Shown: positions 53,760 through 62,888, counted from the stretch's first letter. The stretch is DNA of 64,000 nucleotides from Kosakonia sp. H02 (GCA_030704225.1 CP131915.1:1116001-1180000), one strand, 5' to 3'. The notes: generated by a model from the sequence alone, not told the origin. Made by a program: numbers and translations.

Positions 53760-54897
53760 CTCTGCGCCCTGCAATTTGCTTAAGTGCGTCAATGACGCGG
53801 GTTGTGTCGTCATGGGTCATATCCGGGAAAAGCGGCAGGGAACAAATACGTGCGCTGTTCCACTCCGTATTGGCTAAAGAGACAGAGAAGCGGTCGCGGT
53901 AGTACTTCTGCGTATGCACCGCGCGAAAATGCAGGCCAGTACCAATGCCCTGCGCTTTCAGGGTTTCCATCAAGGCGTCGCGGGAAATGCCGCAACGTTG
54001 CTCATCGACGCGAATAATAAACAGATGCCAGGCGTGCTGGTGCGGCCATGCAGGCAGTGCCAACGGCTGAAACGGCGTATCCGCCAGTTCCTGCAAATAG
54101 CGTTGCGCGATGGCGTGACGCCGCGCGTTGGCCGCCGGCAGCTTTCCAAGCTGAACCAGCGCAATGGCGGCGTTAATATCCGCCAGGTTGTATTTGAAGC
54201 CCGGTGAAATCACTTCTGCCTGCGGTGCGCGCCCGTGGGTTTGCCGGTCGAAGGCATCGACGCCGAGGCCGTGGAATTTCAGGCTGCGAATGCGGTTAGC
54301 GAGCTGCTCGTCATCCGTCACCACCAGGCCGCCTTCGGCGCAGGTCATGTTTTTAATCGCGTGAAAGGAAAAGATGGCGGTGCCGCGTGAACCGACGTGC
54401 TGGCCCTTGTAATACGTTCCCGCTGCGTGGGCAGCATCTTCAATAACCGGAATGCCGTGTTTTTCACCGAGGGCGCGAATGGCGTCGAGATCCACCGGTG
54501 CGCCCGCGTAATGCACTGGCACAATCGCTTTGGTGCGCGGCGTGATCGCGGCTTCAATCATTTCAGGCGTGACCATCAGCGTCTCTTTGTCGACATCGAT
54601 CATCACGGGCGTTGCGCCCAGCAGCACGATCATATTGAGCGTGGAAACCCAGGTCATTGACGGGGTAATCACCTCATCGCCCGCTGTGATGCCAAGCGCC
54701 ATCAGCGTGACATGCATCCCGCCTGTCGCCGAACTCACGGCAATCGCGTGGCGATTCCCGGTCAGGGTACAGAATGCGGCTTCCAGCGCCTGGTTTTTCG
54801 GGCCGGTGGTTATCCAGCCCGACGCCAGCACCTGCTGAAGCGCAGCGAACTCTTCCTCGCCCATCGACGGGCGCGAAAACGGTAAAAACTCACTCAT
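53752..54897 (-). CDS. arnB: UDP-4-amino-4-deoxy-L-arabinose aminotransferase ArnB
   Basis: PLP-dependent sugar aminotransferase (DegT/DnrJ/EryC1 family) that converts UDP-4-ketoarabinose to UDP-L-Ara4N with glutamate. 381 residues (E. coli 379). The PLP-linked Lys lies in SFHAIKNMTCAEGG (about residue 180) and the EDAAHAAG motif precedes it. First gene of arnBCADTEF, downstream of a PmrA-box-like site. Confidence 0.96.
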   Translation of the reverse strand: MSEFLPFSRPSMGEEEFAALQQVLASGWITTGPKNQALEAAFCTLTGNRHAIAVSSATGGMHVTLMALGITAGDEVITPSMTWVSTLNMIVLLGATPVMIDVDKETLMVTPEMIEAAITPRTKAIVPVHYAGAPVDLDAIRALGEKHGIPVIEDAAHAAGTYYKGQHVGSRGTAIFSFHAIKNMTCAEGGLVVTDDEQLANRIRSLKFHGLGVDAFDRQTHGRAPQAEVISPGFKYNLADINAAIALVQLGKLPAANARRHAIAQRYLQELADTPFQPLALPAWPHQHAWHLFIIRVDEQRCGISRDALMETLKAQGIGTGLHFRAVHTQKYYRDRFSVSLANTEWNSARICSLPLFPDMTHDDTTRVIDALKQIAGRRDV

Positions 54898-55057
54898 CTT
54901 TTTTTCCTTGACGCCAGTAGCGTATTAAGAAGTTGCCACCAGAACAGGCTGTGACCAGAGAATAAAATGACGGATGAAAGTTAAATAAAAATATAATGGA
55001 TGCACATTTTTCACATTTATTAGCGGGCGCATCGTGAGGGGATATTAACAACAAAAT

Positions 55058-55074
55058 ATTAGGACAAGATTAAG
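55058..55074 (-). promoter_or_regulatory. PmrA-box-like direct repeat upstream of arnB
   Basis: Minus strand CTTAAT-CTTGT-CCTAAT fits the PmrA (BasR) consensus YTTAAK-N5-YTTAAK with one mismatch in the second half-site. A candidate -10 TAATAT lies 9-15 bp downstream. It is 161 bp before the arnB ATG. PmrA activates arn in response to Fe3+, Al3+ or low pH in relatives. Confidence 0.65.
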
Positions 55075-55185
55075 AAATTCAGGAAAAAACAAATAAACAA
55101 AAATAAAAACAATAGAATTAACATGAAGTTAATTGTAAACCCTTAATATTCTCACTGTGAAGGCTGTCAAAAAAGTGCAACAAAA

Positions 55186-55214
55186 AACGCCCATGCAATA
55201 AATGCAAGGGCGTT
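55186..55214 (-). terminator. Unassigned intrinsic terminator in the arnB-nikA gap
   Basis: Minus-strand hairpin AACGCCC-TTGCATTTATTGCAT-GGGCGTT, whose loop pairs further through TGCA, followed by T6. It lies 300 bp upstream of nikA and faces left, so it would end a transcript starting in 55215-55515 on the minus strand. No gene is known there. Confidence 0.65.
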
Positions 55215-55451
55215 AACACCGTTAATTAAACGGCATGTCAACAAAGATTAAAAAATTACACGGTTATGCAATTAACGATTTCATGCGTTACGACTGAAAT
55301 ATATTTATTGTCGTTAAGATCTGGCGGTAAATTATTTCACTTGTTCAACCAGATGCAGGCCAGGCTGGGCAAGCGCCGCATCACGCCGCAACGCCCGGTG
55401 GTGAATAAACCCCTGCTAATAACATGCCTTTTGATCCAAAACATACTATTC

Positions 55452-55479
55452 GTATGATGAATATTTAAAATCGTCATAC
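55452..55479 (+). promoter_or_regulatory. NikR operator upstream of nikA
   Basis: Perfect GTATGA-N16-TCATAC dyad, identical to the E. coli NikR operator, ending 36 bp before the nikA start. Ni-bound NikR would repress nikABCDE when nickel is sufficient. Confidence 0.96.
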
Positions 55480-55515
55480 TTTTCCCGCCATTGACGTTTC
55501 GTCAGGAAGCTTAAC

Positions 55516-57087
55516 GTGTCTTTTTACCGTCATGCTGGCGCTCTGCTGCTGCTCTGCGCATCGTTTGCTGCTTCTGCGGCCAATGAAACTCTCACCACCG
55601 CCTGGCCAGTAAATGTTGGCCCGCTCAATCCCCATCTCTACACCCCCAACCAGATGTTCGCCCAAAGCATGGTTTACGAACCGCTGGTGAAATACCAGGC
55701 CGACGGCAGTGTGCAACCCTGGCTGGCAACACGCTGGACACACTCGGAGGATGGCAAAACCTGGGTCTTTACCCTGCGCGATGGGGTGACGTTTTCCAAC
55801 GGCGAGCCGTTTAACGCCGGGGCCGCCGCAGAGAACTTTCGCGCCGTGCTGGATAACCGCCCGCGCCACGCCTGGCTGGAACTCGCCAACCAGATAACCG
55901 ACGTCAAAGCCTTAAGCCCCAGCCAGTTACAAATCACCTTAAAAAGCGCCTACTACCCGTTTTTGCAAGAACTCGCCCTGCCCCGCCCGTTTCGCTTTAT
56001 CGCCCCATCACAGTTTAAAAACCACGAGACGATGAACGGCATTATTGCGCCAATTGGCACCGGGCCGTGGGTGTTGCAGGCGTCACGCCTCAACCAATAT
56101 GACGTGATGGTGCGCAATGAACACTACTGGGGGCAGAAACCGGCACTCAGCAAAGTCATTATTAAAGTGATCCCCGATCCGACCAGCCGCGCGGTGGCGT
56201 TTGAAACCGGCGATATCGATCTGCTGTACGGCAACGAAGGGCTGTTAACGCTGGATACCTTTGCCCGCTATAGCCAGAACCCGGCCTGGCACACGCAGCT
56301 TTCCGCACCGGTAGAAACGGTAATGCTAGCGCTGAACTCCGCCCGTGCGCCGACCAACGAGCAGGCAGTGCGCGAAGCGCTGAACTACGCAGTGGATAAA
56401 AAAACGCTGATCGACGGCGCGCTGTACAGCACGCAACAGGTTGCCGATACGCTGTTCGCCCCGACGGTGCCCTACGCCAATATCGGCCTGAAAGCCCGCC
56501 AGTACGATCCTGAACAGGCTAAAACGTTATTAGATAACGCTGGCTGGACGCTTCCGGCTGGCAAAACTATTCGTGAAAAAGCCGGTCAGCCGCTGCATAT
56601 CGAACTGGCCTTTACCGGCACCGATGCGCTCAGCAAATCCATGGCAGAGATTATTCAGGCCAATCTGCGCCAGGTCGGCGTGGATATTGCGCTGGTCGGT
56701 GAAGAGGAGAGCAGCATCTACGCCCGCCAGCGCGACGGGCGCTTCGGCATGATTTTCAACCGTACCTGGGGTGCGCCGTACGATCCCCACGCGTTTATGA
56801 GTTCAATGCGCGTCCCGTCCCATGCGGATTATCAGGCGCAACTGGGCTTGCCGGACAAAGCCGTCATCGACAAAGAGATTGGCGAGGTGCTCACTACCCG
56901 CGATGAAAATGCGCGCAAGGCGCTTTACCGGGACATCCTCACCCGGCTGCACAACGAGGCGGTTTATCTGCCCATCAGCTATGTCTCCACGCTGGTGGTG
57001 GCAAAACCGGAACTGGGGACAATCCCGTTTGCGCCGATCGCCTCGGAGATCCCCTTTGATCAAATCAAACCGGACGCGACGAAATGA
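55516..57087 (+). CDS. nikA: Nickel-binding periplasmic protein NikA
   Basis: Solute-binding protein of the nickel ABC importer that supplies NiFe hydrogenases. 523 residues (E. coli 524) from the GTG at 55516, with AGGA 9 bp upstream; no nearer ATG exists. Signal peptide SFYRHAGALLLLCASFAASA, then ANETLTTAWPVNVGPLNPHLY. Peptide-binding-family SBP fold. First gene of nikABCDER, 36 bp after the NikR operator; nikB overlaps by 4 bp. Confidence 0.97.
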   Translation: MSFYRHAGALLLLCASFAASAANETLTTAWPVNVGPLNPHLYTPNQMFAQSMVYEPLVKYQADGSVQPWLATRWTHSEDGKTWVFTLRDGVTFSNGEPFNAGAAAENFRAVLDNRPRHAWLELANQITDVKALSPSQLQITLKSAYYPFLQELALPRPFRFIAPSQFKNHETMNGIIAPIGTGPWVLQASRLNQYDVMVRNEHYWGQKPALSKVIIKVIPDPTSRAVAFETGDIDLLYGNEGLLTLDTFARYSQNPAWHTQLSAPVETVMLALNSARAPTNEQAVREALNYAVDKKTLIDGALYSTQQVADTLFAPTVPYANIGLKARQYDPEQAKTLLDNAGWTLPAGKTIREKAGQPLHIELAFTGTDALSKSMAEIIQANLRQVGVDIALVGEEESSIYARQRDGRFGMIFNRTWGAPYDPHAFMSSMRVPSHADYQAQLGLPDKAVIDKEIGEVLTTRDENARKALYRDILTRLHNEAVYLPISYVSTLVVAKPELGTIPFAPIASEIPFDQIKPDATK

Positions 57088-58025
57088 GCCGCTATGTCGT
57101 GAAACGGCTGCTGTTGCTGATCCCGATGATCTTTGCCGCCTCGGTGGTGATTTTCCTGCTGCTGCGCCTCGGCGCGGGGGATCCGGCGATGGATTATTTG
57201 CGCCTTTCCAACCTGCCGCCAACGCCAGAAATGATTGCCGCCACGCGCGTGCAGCTTGGTCTGGAGCAGCCGCTCGCTAACCAATACGCCCACTGGCTGT
57301 GGCGCGCGCTGCACCTGGATTTCGGCATCTCGTACGCCACCCAGCGCCCGGTACTCGACGATGTATTGCACTTTTTGCCCGCCACCTTGCAACTGGCCGG
57401 TGCGGCGTTAGTGCTGATTTTGCTCACCTCGGTGCCGCTCGGCATCTGGGCGGCGCGTCACCGCGATGGGCTACCGGATTTTCTGGTGCGCGCGGTGGCG
57501 TTTCTTGGTGTGTCGATGCCCAACTTCTGGCTGGCTTTCCTGCTGGTGATGTTCTTTTCTGTGCACCTGAAATGGCTGCCCGCGCTGGGTTACGGCGGCT
57601 GGCAGCATCTGATTTTACCCGCCATCTCCATTGCGTTTATGTCGCTTGCGATCAACGCCCGTCTGCTGCGCGCCAGCATGCTGGAAGCCGCCGGACAGCG
57701 CCATGTCACCTGGGCGCGGCTGCGGGGGTTAAGCGAACGACAAACCGAGCGGCGACATATTTTGCGTAACGCGTCTTTGCCGGTGATCACCGCACTCGGG
57801 ATGCACATCGGCGAGTTGATTGGCGGCACGATGATTATCGAAAGCATCTTCGCCTGGCCCGGCATTGGCCGCTACGCCGTGTCGGCTATCTTTAACCGCG
57901 ACTACCCGGTTATCCAGTGCTTCACGCTGGTGATGGTGATGGTTTTTGTGCTCTGCAATCTGGTTGTCGATCTGCTGAGCGCCGCGCTCGATCCGCGTAT
58001 TCGCCACCACGAAGGAGCGCGCTGA
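57084..58025 (+). CDS. nikB: Nickel ABC transporter permease NikB
   Basis: Oligopeptide-type permease (DppB family), 313 residues (E. coli 314). Six membrane spans, with the cytoplasmic ASMLEAAGQRHVTWARLRGLSE EAA loop. ATG overlaps nikA by 4 bp and the stop overlaps nikC by 1 bp (TGATG). Confidence 0.97.
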   Translation: MSRYVVKRLLLLIPMIFAASVVIFLLLRLGAGDPAMDYLRLSNLPPTPEMIAATRVQLGLEQPLANQYAHWLWRALHLDFGISYATQRPVLDDVLHFLPATLQLAGAALVLILLTSVPLGIWAARHRDGLPDFLVRAVAFLGVSMPNFWLAFLLVMFFSVHLKWLPALGYGGWQHLILPAISIAFMSLAINARLLRASMLEAAGQRHVTWARLRGLSERQTERRHILRNASLPVITALGMHIGELIGGTMIIESIFAWPGIGRYAVSAIFNRDYPVIQCFTLVMVMVFVLCNLVVDLLSAALDPRIRHHEGAR

Positions 58026-58858
58026 TGCACTTTTTAAAAACCGCGCGCTGGCCGGTGCGTTTCGCGCTGCTGATGTTGCTTTTGCTGCTGATGATTGCCC
58101 TGACCTGCCAGTGGTGGACGCCTTACGATCCACAAGCCATTGATCTACCGGCTCGCCTGTTGCCGCCGGGCAGCCAGCACTGGCTCGGCACCGATCACCT
58201 CGGGCGCGATATTTTTTCACGCCTGCTGGCGGCAACGCGCGTGTCCCTCGGTTCGGTCATGATTTGCCTGCTGCTGGTGCTGGCGCTGGGGTTAAGTGCC
58301 GGCGGCTGCGCCGGGCTGCTCGGCGGGCGAGTCGACCAAATGATCATGCGCGTGGCGGATGTGTTTATGACCTTTCCCACCTCGATCCTGTCGTTTTTTA
58401 TGGTGGGCGTGCTCGGCACCGGGCTGACCAATGTGATTATCGCCATCGCCCTTTCTCACTGGGCCTGGTATGCGCGCATGGTGAGAAGCCTCGTGATTTC
58501 CCTGCGTAGCCGCGAATATGTGCTGGCAGCACGCTTAAGCGGCGCGAGCTATGTGCAGGTGTTTCGCGACCATCTGGCGGGCGCGGTAGTGCCCTCGCTG
58601 CTGGTGCTGGCAACCCTCGATATCGGCCATATGATGCTGCACGTCGCGGGCATGTCGTTTCTCGGCCTCGGCGTGAGCGCACCGACGCCGGAGTGGGGCG
58701 TGATGATCAACGATGCGCGGCAATATATCTGGACGCAGCCGCTGCAAATGCTGTGGCCGGGGCTGGCGCTGTTTATCAGCGTGATGGCGTTTAATCTGGT
58801 GGGCGACGCCCTGCGCGACCATCTCGACCCGCATCTGGTAACGGAGCACGCGCACTGA
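58025..58858 (+). CDS. nikC: Nickel ABC transporter permease NikC
   Basis: DppC-type permease, 277 residues from the ATG at 58025 (MHFLKTARWPVRFALLMLL), the E. coli length. The DppC N-terminal motif LLPPGSQHWLGTDHLGRDIFSRL and five to six membrane spans are visible. Frame upstream of the ATG is inside nikB. Confidence 0.97.
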   Translation: MHFLKTARWPVRFALLMLLLLLMIALTCQWWTPYDPQAIDLPARLLPPGSQHWLGTDHLGRDIFSRLLAATRVSLGSVMICLLLVLALGLSAGGCAGLLGGRVDQMIMRVADVFMTFPTSILSFFMVGVLGTGLTNVIIAIALSHWAWYARMVRSLVISLRSREYVLAARLSGASYVQVFRDHLAGAVVPSLLVLATLDIGHMMLHVAGMSFLGLGVSAPTPEWGVMINDARQYIWTQPLQMLWPGLALFISVMAFNLVGDALRDHLDPHLVTEHAH

Positions 58859-59622
58859 TGACCATTCAATTGAGCCTTGAGAATATCGCCCTGTCTGCGC
58901 AGGCTCCGCTGGTGCAGGATGTTTCGCTCACCCTGCAACGCGGGCGCGTACTGGCGCTGGTCGGCGGCAGCGGCAGCGGCAAATCCCTGACCTGCGCGGC
59001 GGCGCTCGGCGTGTTACCTGCGGGCGTACGGCAAACGGCGGGGCAGATTTTTGCCGACGGCCTGCCCATTTCCCCACCGGCATTGCGTGGCGTGACGGTG
59101 GCAACGGTCATGCAAAACCCGCGCAGCGCCTTTAACCCGCTGCGTACCATGGCGGCACACGCGCGGGAAAGCTGCCAGGCGCTGGGCAAACCGGCCGATG
59201 ACGCCACGCTTATCGCTGCGCTACACAGCGTCGGGCTGGAGGATGCAAAACGGGTACTCGCGCTCTATCCGTTTGAGATGAGCGGCGGCATGCTGCAACG
59301 CATGATGATCGCGCTGGCGCTGCTCAGCGATGCGCCGTTTATCGTCGCCGATGAACCCACCACCGATCTGGACGCCGTCGCGCAGGCGAAAATCCTCGAT
59401 TTGCTGGAGACCATTATGCAAAAACGCCAGCCCGGCATGCTGCTGGTGACCCACGATATGGGCGTGGTGGCGCGGCTGGCGGATGAAGTGGCGGTGATGG
59501 ACAACGGGCGCATTATCGAGCGCGGCGCGGTCGAAACCCTGTTTCGCGCACCGCAACACCCGCTGACCCGCCAGCTCGTGGCGGCGCACCTGGCGCTGTA
59601 CGGCATGGAGCTGGCGCAATGA
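58858..59622 (+). CDS. nikD: Nickel ABC transporter ATP-binding protein NikD
   Basis: ATPase subunit, 254 residues as in E. coli. Walker A GGSGSGKSLT near residue 36, signature MSGGMLQRMMIALALL and Walker B FIVADEPTTDLD. Overlaps nikC by 1 bp and nikE by 4 bp. Confidence 0.97.
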   Translation: MTIQLSLENIALSAQAPLVQDVSLTLQRGRVLALVGGSGSGKSLTCAAALGVLPAGVRQTAGQIFADGLPISPPALRGVTVATVMQNPRSAFNPLRTMAAHARESCQALGKPADDATLIAALHSVGLEDAKRVLALYPFEMSGGMLQRMMIALALLSDAPFIVADEPTTDLDAVAQAKILDLLETIMQKRQPGMLLVTHDMGVVARLADEVAVMDNGRIIERGAVETLFRAPQHPLTRQLVAAHLALYGMELAQ

Positions 59623-60404
59623 ACATTCTGTCCGTTGAGGGCGTTTCTCACGCTTACCACCAGCAACCGGTGCTGGAGAACATTTCACTGTCACTGCAAA
59701 GCGGTGAAACCGTCGCCCTGCTCGGGCGCAGCGGCTGCGGTAAAAGCACGCTGGCGCGGCTGCTGGTCGGGCTGGAAACACCCCACGCAGGCGACATTTT
59801 GTGGCAGGGCACACCGCTTTCCCGCCTCACCTCCCGTACCCGCAAAGATTTTCGCCGCGATATTCAGATGGTGTTTCAGGACCCGATTAGCGCAGTAAAC
59901 CCGCGCATGACGGTGCGCGAGATCCTGCGCGAACCGCTGCGCCACTTGCTCGGGCTGTCGAAAGCGGAGCAGGCGCAGCGCATTGCGCAGTTGCTTACCG
60001 ATGTGGAACTGGAGAGCGCCTTGCTCGATAAACGCCCGCCACAGCTTAGCGGCGGCCAGTTGCAGCGCGTTTGCCTGGCGCGGGCACTGGCGGTAGAGCC
60101 GACGCTGCTGATTCTCGACGAAGCGGTCTCCAGCCTCGATCTGCTGTTACAGGCTGGGGTGATTAGCCTGCTCAAACGCCTGCAACAGCGCTCTGGCGTC
60201 GCCTGTCTGTTTATCACCCATGATTTGCGGCTGGTGGAGCGCTTTTGCCAGCGGGTGATGGTGATGGACACGGGCAAAATCGTGGAAACGCTGGAGGTCA
60301 CTTCGCCCCTGCGTTTTTGCTCCCCGGCCGGGCAGGCACTGCAACAGGCGGTTTTGCCCGCCTTCCCTTCACAACGCAAAAGGATGCCGCTATGCAACGT
60401 GTGA
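59619..60404 (+). CDS. nikE: Nickel ABC transporter ATP-binding protein NikE
   Basis: Second ATPase, 261 residues (E. coli 268). Walker A GRSGCGKSTL, signature LSGGQLQRVCLARALA and Walker B LLILDEAVSSLD. The oligopeptide-type C-terminal extension is short. Overlaps nikD by 4 bp and nikR by 13 bp. Confidence 0.96.
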   Translation: MNILSVEGVSHAYHQQPVLENISLSLQSGETVALLGRSGCGKSTLARLLVGLETPHAGDILWQGTPLSRLTSRTRKDFRRDIQMVFQDPISAVNPRMTVREILREPLRHLLGLSKAEQAQRIAQLLTDVELESALLDKRPPQLSGGQLQRVCLARALAVEPTLLILDEAVSSLDLLLQAGVISLLKRLQQRSGVACLFITHDLRLVERFCQRVMVMDTGKIVETLEVTSPLRFCSPAGQALQQAVLPAFPSQRKRMPLCNV

Positions 60405-60793
60405 CCATTACGCTCGACGATGAGCTGCTTGATACGCTGGATGCGCTAAGCCAGCGGCGCGGTTATCACAACCGCTCGGAAGCGCTGCGGGATATTTTAC
60501 GCAGCGTCCTGGCGCAGGAATCGACCCAGGACCACGAAAAACAGGGGTTCGCCGTGCTCTCTTACGTGTATGAACATGAGAAACGCGACCTGGCGAGCCG
60601 CATTGTCGCGACGCAACATCATCACCACGATTTGTCCGTTGCCACGCTGCATGTGCATATCAGCCACGACGACTGCCTGGAGATCGCCGTGCTGAAAGGC
60701 AAGATGGGCGAAGTGCAGCATTTCGCTGATGACGTTATCGCCCAGCGCGGCGTGCGCCACGGTCATTTGCAGTGTCTGGCGGCCGACGAATAA
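60392..60793 (+). CDS. nikR: Nickel-responsive repressor NikR
   Basis: Ribbon-helix-helix regulator. 133 residues from the ATG at 60392 (MQRVTITLDDELLDTLDAL), the E. coli length. The N-terminal DNA-binding ribbon is followed by an ACT-like nickel domain; the square-planar ligands are present: His in QHHHHDLS, two His in TLHVHIS, and Cys in HDDCLEI. Overlaps nikE by 13 bp, so nikR is co-transcribed and its own operator is at 55452-55479. Confidence 0.97.
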   Translation: MQRVTITLDDELLDTLDALSQRRGYHNRSEALRDILRSVLAQESTQDHEKQGFAVLSYVYEHEKRDLASRIVATQHHHHDLSVATLHVHISHDDCLEIAVLKGKMGEVQHFADDVIAQRGVRHGHLQCLAADE

Positions 60794-60795
60794 CG

Positions 60796-61887
60796 CTACA
60801 CCGCCGAGCGAGTGGTGAAGAACTGCTCAGTCTGGCGCAATGCCCGCTCAATGCGCGCGGGCTCCAACGGGAAGGGCAAATGATCCGCCGCCGCGCGGGG
60901 GAAGGTGATGCTGTGCGCCACGGCCTGGATAACGCCGAGGCGGATCTCTTTTAGCGGAGCCAGCGTCAGCGGCGCATCGTACTGGCGCAGCAACGCCAGC
61001 AGGGTTTCATCAGGCGTGTCGCTGTCGTTTTCCAGAAACGACTGCACCAGCAGGCTGTAGCCGACCCGCTCCCCGTGCAGCCAGTGGTTCAGGGCGGGTT
61101 CATATGTCAGGCGGTTGTGAATGGCATGGGCAACGCCAGGGGTCGGGATATCCCCGCGAATACTGTTCGCCATGCCCGCAATGGCAATATTGGCATCAAT
61201 CACATTCACCAGCGCATCGGTCACGGTTTGCGCCTGATTATCCCGCAGCGCCTGCGCGCCGTGCTTCTGGTAAATATCTACCGCCAGCCGGGCGGTATGC
61301 ACTTTTAATTGCAGCGCCAGGTTATCGGGCGTGTGCTGCAAATAGGGGCGAAACTCATACCATTTCGCCAGCGCATCGACGATGCCCGCTTTTAAATAAC
61401 GCACATCGCTTTGGGCGATAATTTCGCTGTCCACCAGCACCAGTTTTGGCAGGGTTTTTAACGGCTGGCTGCGTATTTGCCCGCCCTCTTCGGTGTAAAA
61501 CACCGCCAGCGGCGACCAGGCCGCGCAGGTGGACGCCACCGTCGGAATGGTTATCGACTCGCCGCCTTCCAGCACATCGGCCACTGCTTTGGCGGTATCC
61601 AGCACGCGTCCGCCACCCACCCCGACAACGGTTGTCACCCCCAGTTTGCGCGCGCGTTTCGCATAATGCGCCACCCGCTCGTCGGTACAGTAGCCGGTCA
61701 TCATTTCTGTCTGCCATTTCACGCCGCTGGCGCGCAAACTCGTCTCCAGCGCCGGGTTCACCCGCGCCCAGGCCTGTGCGCTGGTAATAATTAAAATAGA
61801 TTGACTGAGCGGCGAAATATATTTCCCTGCGTCATGACGAAGACCAGCGTGATGAAACCAGGTCTGCGGGGTTTTTATTGCGAGCAT
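60796..61887 (-). CDS. Iron-type alcohol/hydroxycarboxylate dehydrogenase family protein
   Basis: 363 residues, group III (metal-dependent) dehydrogenase. Closest recognised relative is E. coli HcxA (YbdH, 362 residues), an NADPH-dependent hydroxycarboxylate dehydrogenase; shared blocks are VVGVGGGRVLDTAKAVAD (NAD(P) site), TIPTVASTCAAWSPLAVFY and AGIVDALAKWYE. The metal His motifs HAIHNRL and HWLHGERVGY are present. The substrate is unknown. It converges on nikR (2 bp apart); E. coli has no counterpart here. GldA-type glycerol dehydrogenase is the alternative. Confidence 0.82.
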   Translation of the reverse strand: MLAIKTPQTWFHHAGLRHDAGKYISPLSQSILIITSAQAWARVNPALETSLRASGVKWQTEMMTGYCTDERVAHYAKRARKLGVTTVVGVGGGRVLDTAKAVADVLEGGESITIPTVASTCAAWSPLAVFYTEEGGQIRSQPLKTLPKLVLVDSEIIAQSDVRYLKAGIVDALAKWYEFRPYLQHTPDNLALQLKVHTARLAVDIYQKHGAQALRDNQAQTVTDALVNVIDANIAIAGMANSIRGDIPTPGVAHAIHNRLTYEPALNHWLHGERVGYSLLVQSFLENDSDTPDETLLALLRQYDAPLTLAPLKEIRLGVIQAVAHSITFPRAAADHLPFPLEPARIERALRQTEQFFTTRSAV

Positions 61888-62084
61888 GGGCTATCCATAT
61901 GGCGAAAAGAGGAGCAATTATCTTCCTGGCGGCCTGTCAGTGTGGGAAGCAATAAAATCAGCAAAGCAATCTCAGGAATGGCATAAGCCAGCCCTGACGC
62001 CTTATGCGCAACAATTGACAACGTTCCGTTCGCCCATGTGCCAGGCTTTGTTATTTGCAAAATCCAACAGATAAGGAGCAGACG
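61888..62084. promoter_or_regulatory. Divergent intergenic region between dehydrogenase and SDR genes
   Basis: 197 bp with no credible gene. It must carry the promoters of both divergent units. An AACAATTGACAACGTT stretch (62009-62024) contains TTGACA, a candidate -35 for the plus-strand operon; the -10 was not assigned. The SDR ribosome site AAGGAG is at 62073-62078. Confidence 0.5.
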
Positions 62085-62879
62085 ATGAAGATTGATCTGA
62101 GCGGAAAAGTGGCACTGGTGACCGCCTCCACCGGCGGGATTGGTTTTGCGATTGCCAAAGGCCTGGCGGAAAGCGGCGCGGAAGTTGTGCTTAACGGGCG
62201 CAGCGATGCGTCAGTCAATAAGGCGAAAGCAGCGCTGACACAGCAGGTCTCCGGGGCAAAAATTCGCACCGCGATTGCCGATCTTGGTTCGGCGCAGGGC
62301 GTGGAGGCGCTGGTGAAAGCCGCAGCGGAAGTGGACATTCTGGTGAACAACGCCGGGATTTATGGCCCGCAGGATTTTTACGCCACCGATGATGAGACCT
62401 GGGAAAACTACTGGCAGACCAATGTGATGTCCGGCGTGCGTCTGGCGCGTGCGCTACTGCCCGGCATGGTGAAAAAGGGCTGGGGGCGCGTGGTGTTTAT
62501 CTCCTCGGAATCGGCGCTTAATATTCCGGCGGATATGATCCATTACGGCGTGACCAAAACCGCGCAACTTTCGCTATCGCGCGGGCTGGCGAAGTTTGTT
62601 GCTGGTAGCGGCGTGACGGTAAACAGCGTGCTGCCGGGGCCGACGATGTCGGACGGGTTTGCCGCAATGATGAAAGATGAGATGGAAAAAACCGGCAAGT
62701 CGCTGGAAACGCTGGCGAAAGAGTTTGTGATGGCTAATCGACCCAGCTCCGTTATCCAGCGCGCCGCCACCGTGGAAGAAGTGGCGAATATGGTGGTTTA
62801 CGTCTGCTCGAAACAGGCGTCGGCGACCTCCGGTGCGGCGCTGCGCGTGGATGGCGGCGTGGTGGACGATATCGTATAA
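62085..62879 (+). CDS. Short-chain dehydrogenase/reductase family oxidoreductase
   Basis: 264 residues from the ATG at 62085 (MKIDLSGKVALVTASTGGIG). Classical SDR: cofactor motif TASTGGIGFAIA (TGxxxGxG type, residues 13-24), NNAG, catalytic Ser in FISSESA, and YGVTK with Tyr and Lys. NADP preference is possible from the NGRSD after beta-2. Substrate unknown. First of two genes; the next starts 9 bp later. Confidence 0.88.
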   Translation: MKIDLSGKVALVTASTGGIGFAIAKGLAESGAEVVLNGRSDASVNKAKAALTQQVSGAKIRTAIADLGSAQGVEALVKAAAEVDILVNNAGIYGPQDFYATDDETWENYWQTNVMSGVRLARALLPGMVKKGWGRVVFISSESALNIPADMIHYGVTKTAQLSLSRGLAKFVAGSGVTVNSVLPGPTMSDGFAAMMKDEMEKTGKSLETLAKEFVMANRPSSVIQRAATVEEVANMVVYVCSKQASATSGAALRVDGGVVDDIV

Positions 62880-62888
62880 GGAGGATTT

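Larger units (their letters stand above)
54898..55515. other. arnB-nikA divergent intergenic region (618 bp)
   Basis: Markedly AT-rich compared with both operons. It contains a PmrA-box-like pair (55058-55074), an unassigned minus-strand terminator (55186-55214) and a perfect NikR operator (55452-55479). The region 55266-55457 is open on the plus strand for 63 codons, but nothing supports a gene. In E. coli, acpT is located here; no such gene can be seen. Confidence 0.7.

Noticed and set aside
55430..55451. FNR site before nikA
   Set aside because: TTGAT half-site is present (ttttgatccaaaac) but the ATCAA half is not convincing, although E. coli nik is FNR-dependent.
55266..55457. 63-codon plus-strand open frame in the arnB-nikA gap
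   Set aside because: No ribosome site, no recognisable motif and it runs into the NikR operator.
61075..61794. Plus-strand frames opposite the iron-type dehydrogenase
   Set aside because: No homology, no ribosome sites, and overlapping frames of similar length in two phases show they are shadows.
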